Assembly (NCBI GenBank): GCA_037178855.1
Contig: JASJZC010000001.1
Location: forward strand, 4,588,001-4,652,000
From: Oscheius sp. JU75
Taxonomy: Eukaryota; Nematoda; Chromadorea; Rhabditida; Rhabditidae
Direction: 5' to 3'
DNA length: 64,000 nucleotides
The notes under the pieces are model-generated. The model worked only from the letters and a program-made list of their open reading frames with translations, did not search any database and was not told the origin of the DNA. Positions 62,273 through 64,000 of this stretch are shown in pieces. The number at the start of each line of letters is the position of its first letter. The first letter of the stretch is position 1. The translations under genes and the position numbers were made by a program.

Positions 62273-62985
62273 AACCAAGCGGACACTTCCTCATTTGCGC
62301 TTCCATTATCTTGACCAGGGATTCTCTTTTCTCAAATTAGTTCTCTGGGGCCAGAATTGTAGATTTAATGAGACCATTTTCTTTACTTTCTCACACTGTA
62401 CGGGTTTCAAAACCGGAGCCGAAAACAAACAAACTCGCCAGTGAACGGGATGGAATTGGGCTTGGCCCCAGATTTTCGTTGTCGCGTCTGCTCTTCTTCC
62501 TCTTCCTCCATGGGATCTGGAAAAGTGTTAGAGGAAGTCAAAGGAAAGGAGAAATGGTTTGGGAGAAGTTCGATGGCGGGCAAAGAGAGACGGGAATGTT
62601 TAGCAATGAGAGCGAAAGAGAGCGGCGTGGGATGCCCAGCCTGCAGGGAGTTCCCGGCAGCGAGCATGTTCGATTCGCCATCCCGGGCGCGAGCTAGCCT
62701 TTCGGTTTGGTTAAGCTAATGGAGTTGCTTCCACCCTTATAGCTCCCAAAACAAAAGTAAGATGGCAAAAGATACGAAGAAAGGCCGTTCTTCGAGCCTC
62801 CGAAGTAAAGATGCAGTCTATTCAAACTAAGGTTTCTTGTGTGGAGGAAAAGAGGATAGCAATGATCTGCCTGAACTAAACAAATCGGGAAGAAGCTGCA
62901 AAGAAATGGGAGAATCAAAACTTTACTAAAATCGCTTTTCTGGGGGTTTTTATTCAAGTTTTGGCTGCCTTCTTTTACTCGGACT
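62273..62985. other. Spacer with an unresolved coding-like piece
   Basis: On the minus strand a TTTTCCAG at about 62513-62520 is followed 4 nt later by an ATG that opens MEEEEEEQTRQRKSGAKPNS and ends at about 62407. The piece is too short and isolated to call a gene; it might be a start exon of the Myb/SANT-like gene. AATAAA on the minus strand near 62950 fits the 62986-63254 gene. Confidence 0.3.
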
Positions 62986-63254
62986 TTACTTCTTCTTGCC
63001 GGCGTAGGTCATGGTGAAGGTGGCTGCCTTCTGGTACTGGAACTTGAGGGCAGAGGGAAATGACGGGGCGGTGGAGTGACCGGAGGAACCAGAGCAGGAG
63101 CCGAGCAGCAAGGAGGGGCAGCAGCTATCGGGCTGGATTCTTTCTTGGCACCAGAGCCGAACAGTTCCGCGTTCATGTCGACATTGAGGTCCGTCATCTT
63201 GTTGCCCGAATTGACGGCATCTACCGGGATGAAGGCTGGGATCGTTTTACTCAT
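62986..63254 (-). CDS. Small protein of unknown function
   Basis: ATG 63254 opens MSKTIPAFIPVDAVNSGNKM then TDLNVDMNAELFGSGAKK, then an Ala/Pro/Cys-rich stretch (SPIAAAPPCCSAPALVPP). Continuing in this frame gives a run-on end at 63009. A 38-nt intron (GTCACT...CTCAAG) would instead join the better ending FQYQKAATFTMTYAGKKK with TAA at 62986. Both ends are possible. Minus-strand AATAAA lies about 38 nt after the stop. No family is recognised; there is no signal peptide or membrane helix. Confidence 0.45.
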
Positions 63255-63366
63255 TCTTGCCTGAGCATTTTGACTAATGACCATTTTTGTACCAGAAAAT
63301 GCCCCTAGCAACCTTTTGAACACCTTGCTCTAACTAAAGCAGTGTCATTAACCTTTTTACCATCAG

Positions 63367-64000
63367 ATGGTCGCAATAACCGCTTCGCCGCCGATGTCTT
63401 CATATCGGAAGAGGTTCATCAGCTGCAGTGGAACATACTACATCGATGGAACTAAGTCTAGCCCGTCAGTTTCCTTATTTCCTAAGGTTAGCTCATACTT
63501 TCTAGGAAATGGTACTGGTCATTCATTCTACTCTTCCTGATCCTGCTGTTCTGCTTCATCGTTGCAGTCGTATGTCTTGTAGCGGAGTTGTCAGGTAAAT
63601 TTGTTCATTTTTTCGCGACTTTCACAAATTTCAGCCGGTCTTTCCGTCATAGAAGAGTTTCAGAAGCACTGCAAAAACGACGCTATGGTGACGCATGACC
63701 AGCTGCTGAGGTATGAGCGCTACTTCAATTCGTAAGTTTTGTCACTTCAATTTTGCTAAAGATCGACACTTTAGATTCCCAGACAAGAGACTCGATCAAA
63801 TATGCGGTAGTGTAACCTGCTTCATCAAGAACAACAAGACCGTCACCGGAGTCAACAATCGCAATCCTGATGCTCGTGTTCTCGGGGAAACCGTCTTCTC
63901 TGACTGGTGTCTCAAGGAGAGGGAAAGGGTTGGTGTCTTCAGTATATCTGGAAATCAGTCATGTTCGAGTTTTCGTTGTCAGAAGTTTCGATGAGATGTA
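63367..64000 (+). CDS. Type II membrane protein, papain-like family paralogue (partial)
   Basis: The ATG follows CATCAG. A cytosolic MVAITASPPMSSYRKRF and SGTYYIDGTKSSPKW, then one helix (FILLFLILLFCFIVAVVCLV), mirrors the layout of the gene at 51460, including the GTYY(I/V)D motif just before the helix. The outside part has LDQICGSVTCFIKNNKTVT and DARVLGETVFSDWCLKERE, lining up with CEKLTCF and YLGLTDFSDMCYVDR of the other gene. It runs off the window before any His or Asn motif could be seen. The two are paralogues about 11 kb apart on the same strand. Confidence 0.7.

Overview
The window looks like a gene-dense nematode nuclear segment. Protein-coding genes are split by very short GT-AG introns, mostly about 38-60 nt, with TTTCAG-type acceptors. 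Many start codons sit directly behind an acceptor-like TTTCAG or TTTAG, as expected if mRNAs receive a trans-spliced leader. Several same-strand neighbours are only about 90-200 bp apart, which looks operon-like. An innexin, an Islet-type LIM-homeobox gene and a MATH-BTB gene fit an invertebrate. I cannot name the species. There is no bacterial gene, CRISPR array, rRNA or convincing tRNA.

Left part (1-24.2 kb): an A20/AN1 zinc-finger gene (-), a long gene-poor stretch, an SLC17-family anion transporter (-), a repeat-bearing gap, LETM1 (-) divergent from PSMC2/Rpt1 (+), a gap, a full Islet LIM-homeobox gene (+), a small secreted Gly/Met/Tyr-rich peptide gene (+), and a convergent gene for a probable tail-anchored basic protein (-).

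Middle (25-45 kb): on the plus strand ABCB7/ATM1, TMEM50 and mitochondrial ribosomal protein uS5m. Then KLHL20 (-) is divergent from a plus-strand run of TRAPPC10, hexosaminidase D (GH20) and an SLC38A10-like transporter.

Right part (45-64 kb): on the minus strand an innexin, a C1orf43/NICE-3 family membrane protein and an EGF-like single-pass membrane protein with PPxY motifs. A small gene-like segment lies inside an intron of the EGF gene on the other strand. Next come a type II membrane protein with a degenerate papain-like C-terminus (+), SPOP-like MATH-BTB (+), RIOK2 (+), HPRT (+), a Ly6/uPAR-like probable GPI-anchored protein (+), a Myb/SANT-like coiled-coil protein (-), a small unknown protein (-), and a second membrane-anchored paralogue of the papain-like protein, cut by the window edge (+).

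Most genes are conserved housekeeping or cell-biology genes: proteasome, Fe-S export, mitochondrial translation and ion exchange, vesicle tethering, purine salvage, and 40S ribosome maturation. The less described material is the pair of membrane-anchored papain-like proteins that appear to lack catalytic residues, the Ly6-like protein, the Gly-rich peptide, the frame-shifted nested gene, and families of small foldback or intron-resident repeats. Intergenic stretches over 300 bp are listed with what could or could not be seen in them. Exon joins were worked out by eye, so individual splice sites carry some uncertainty.
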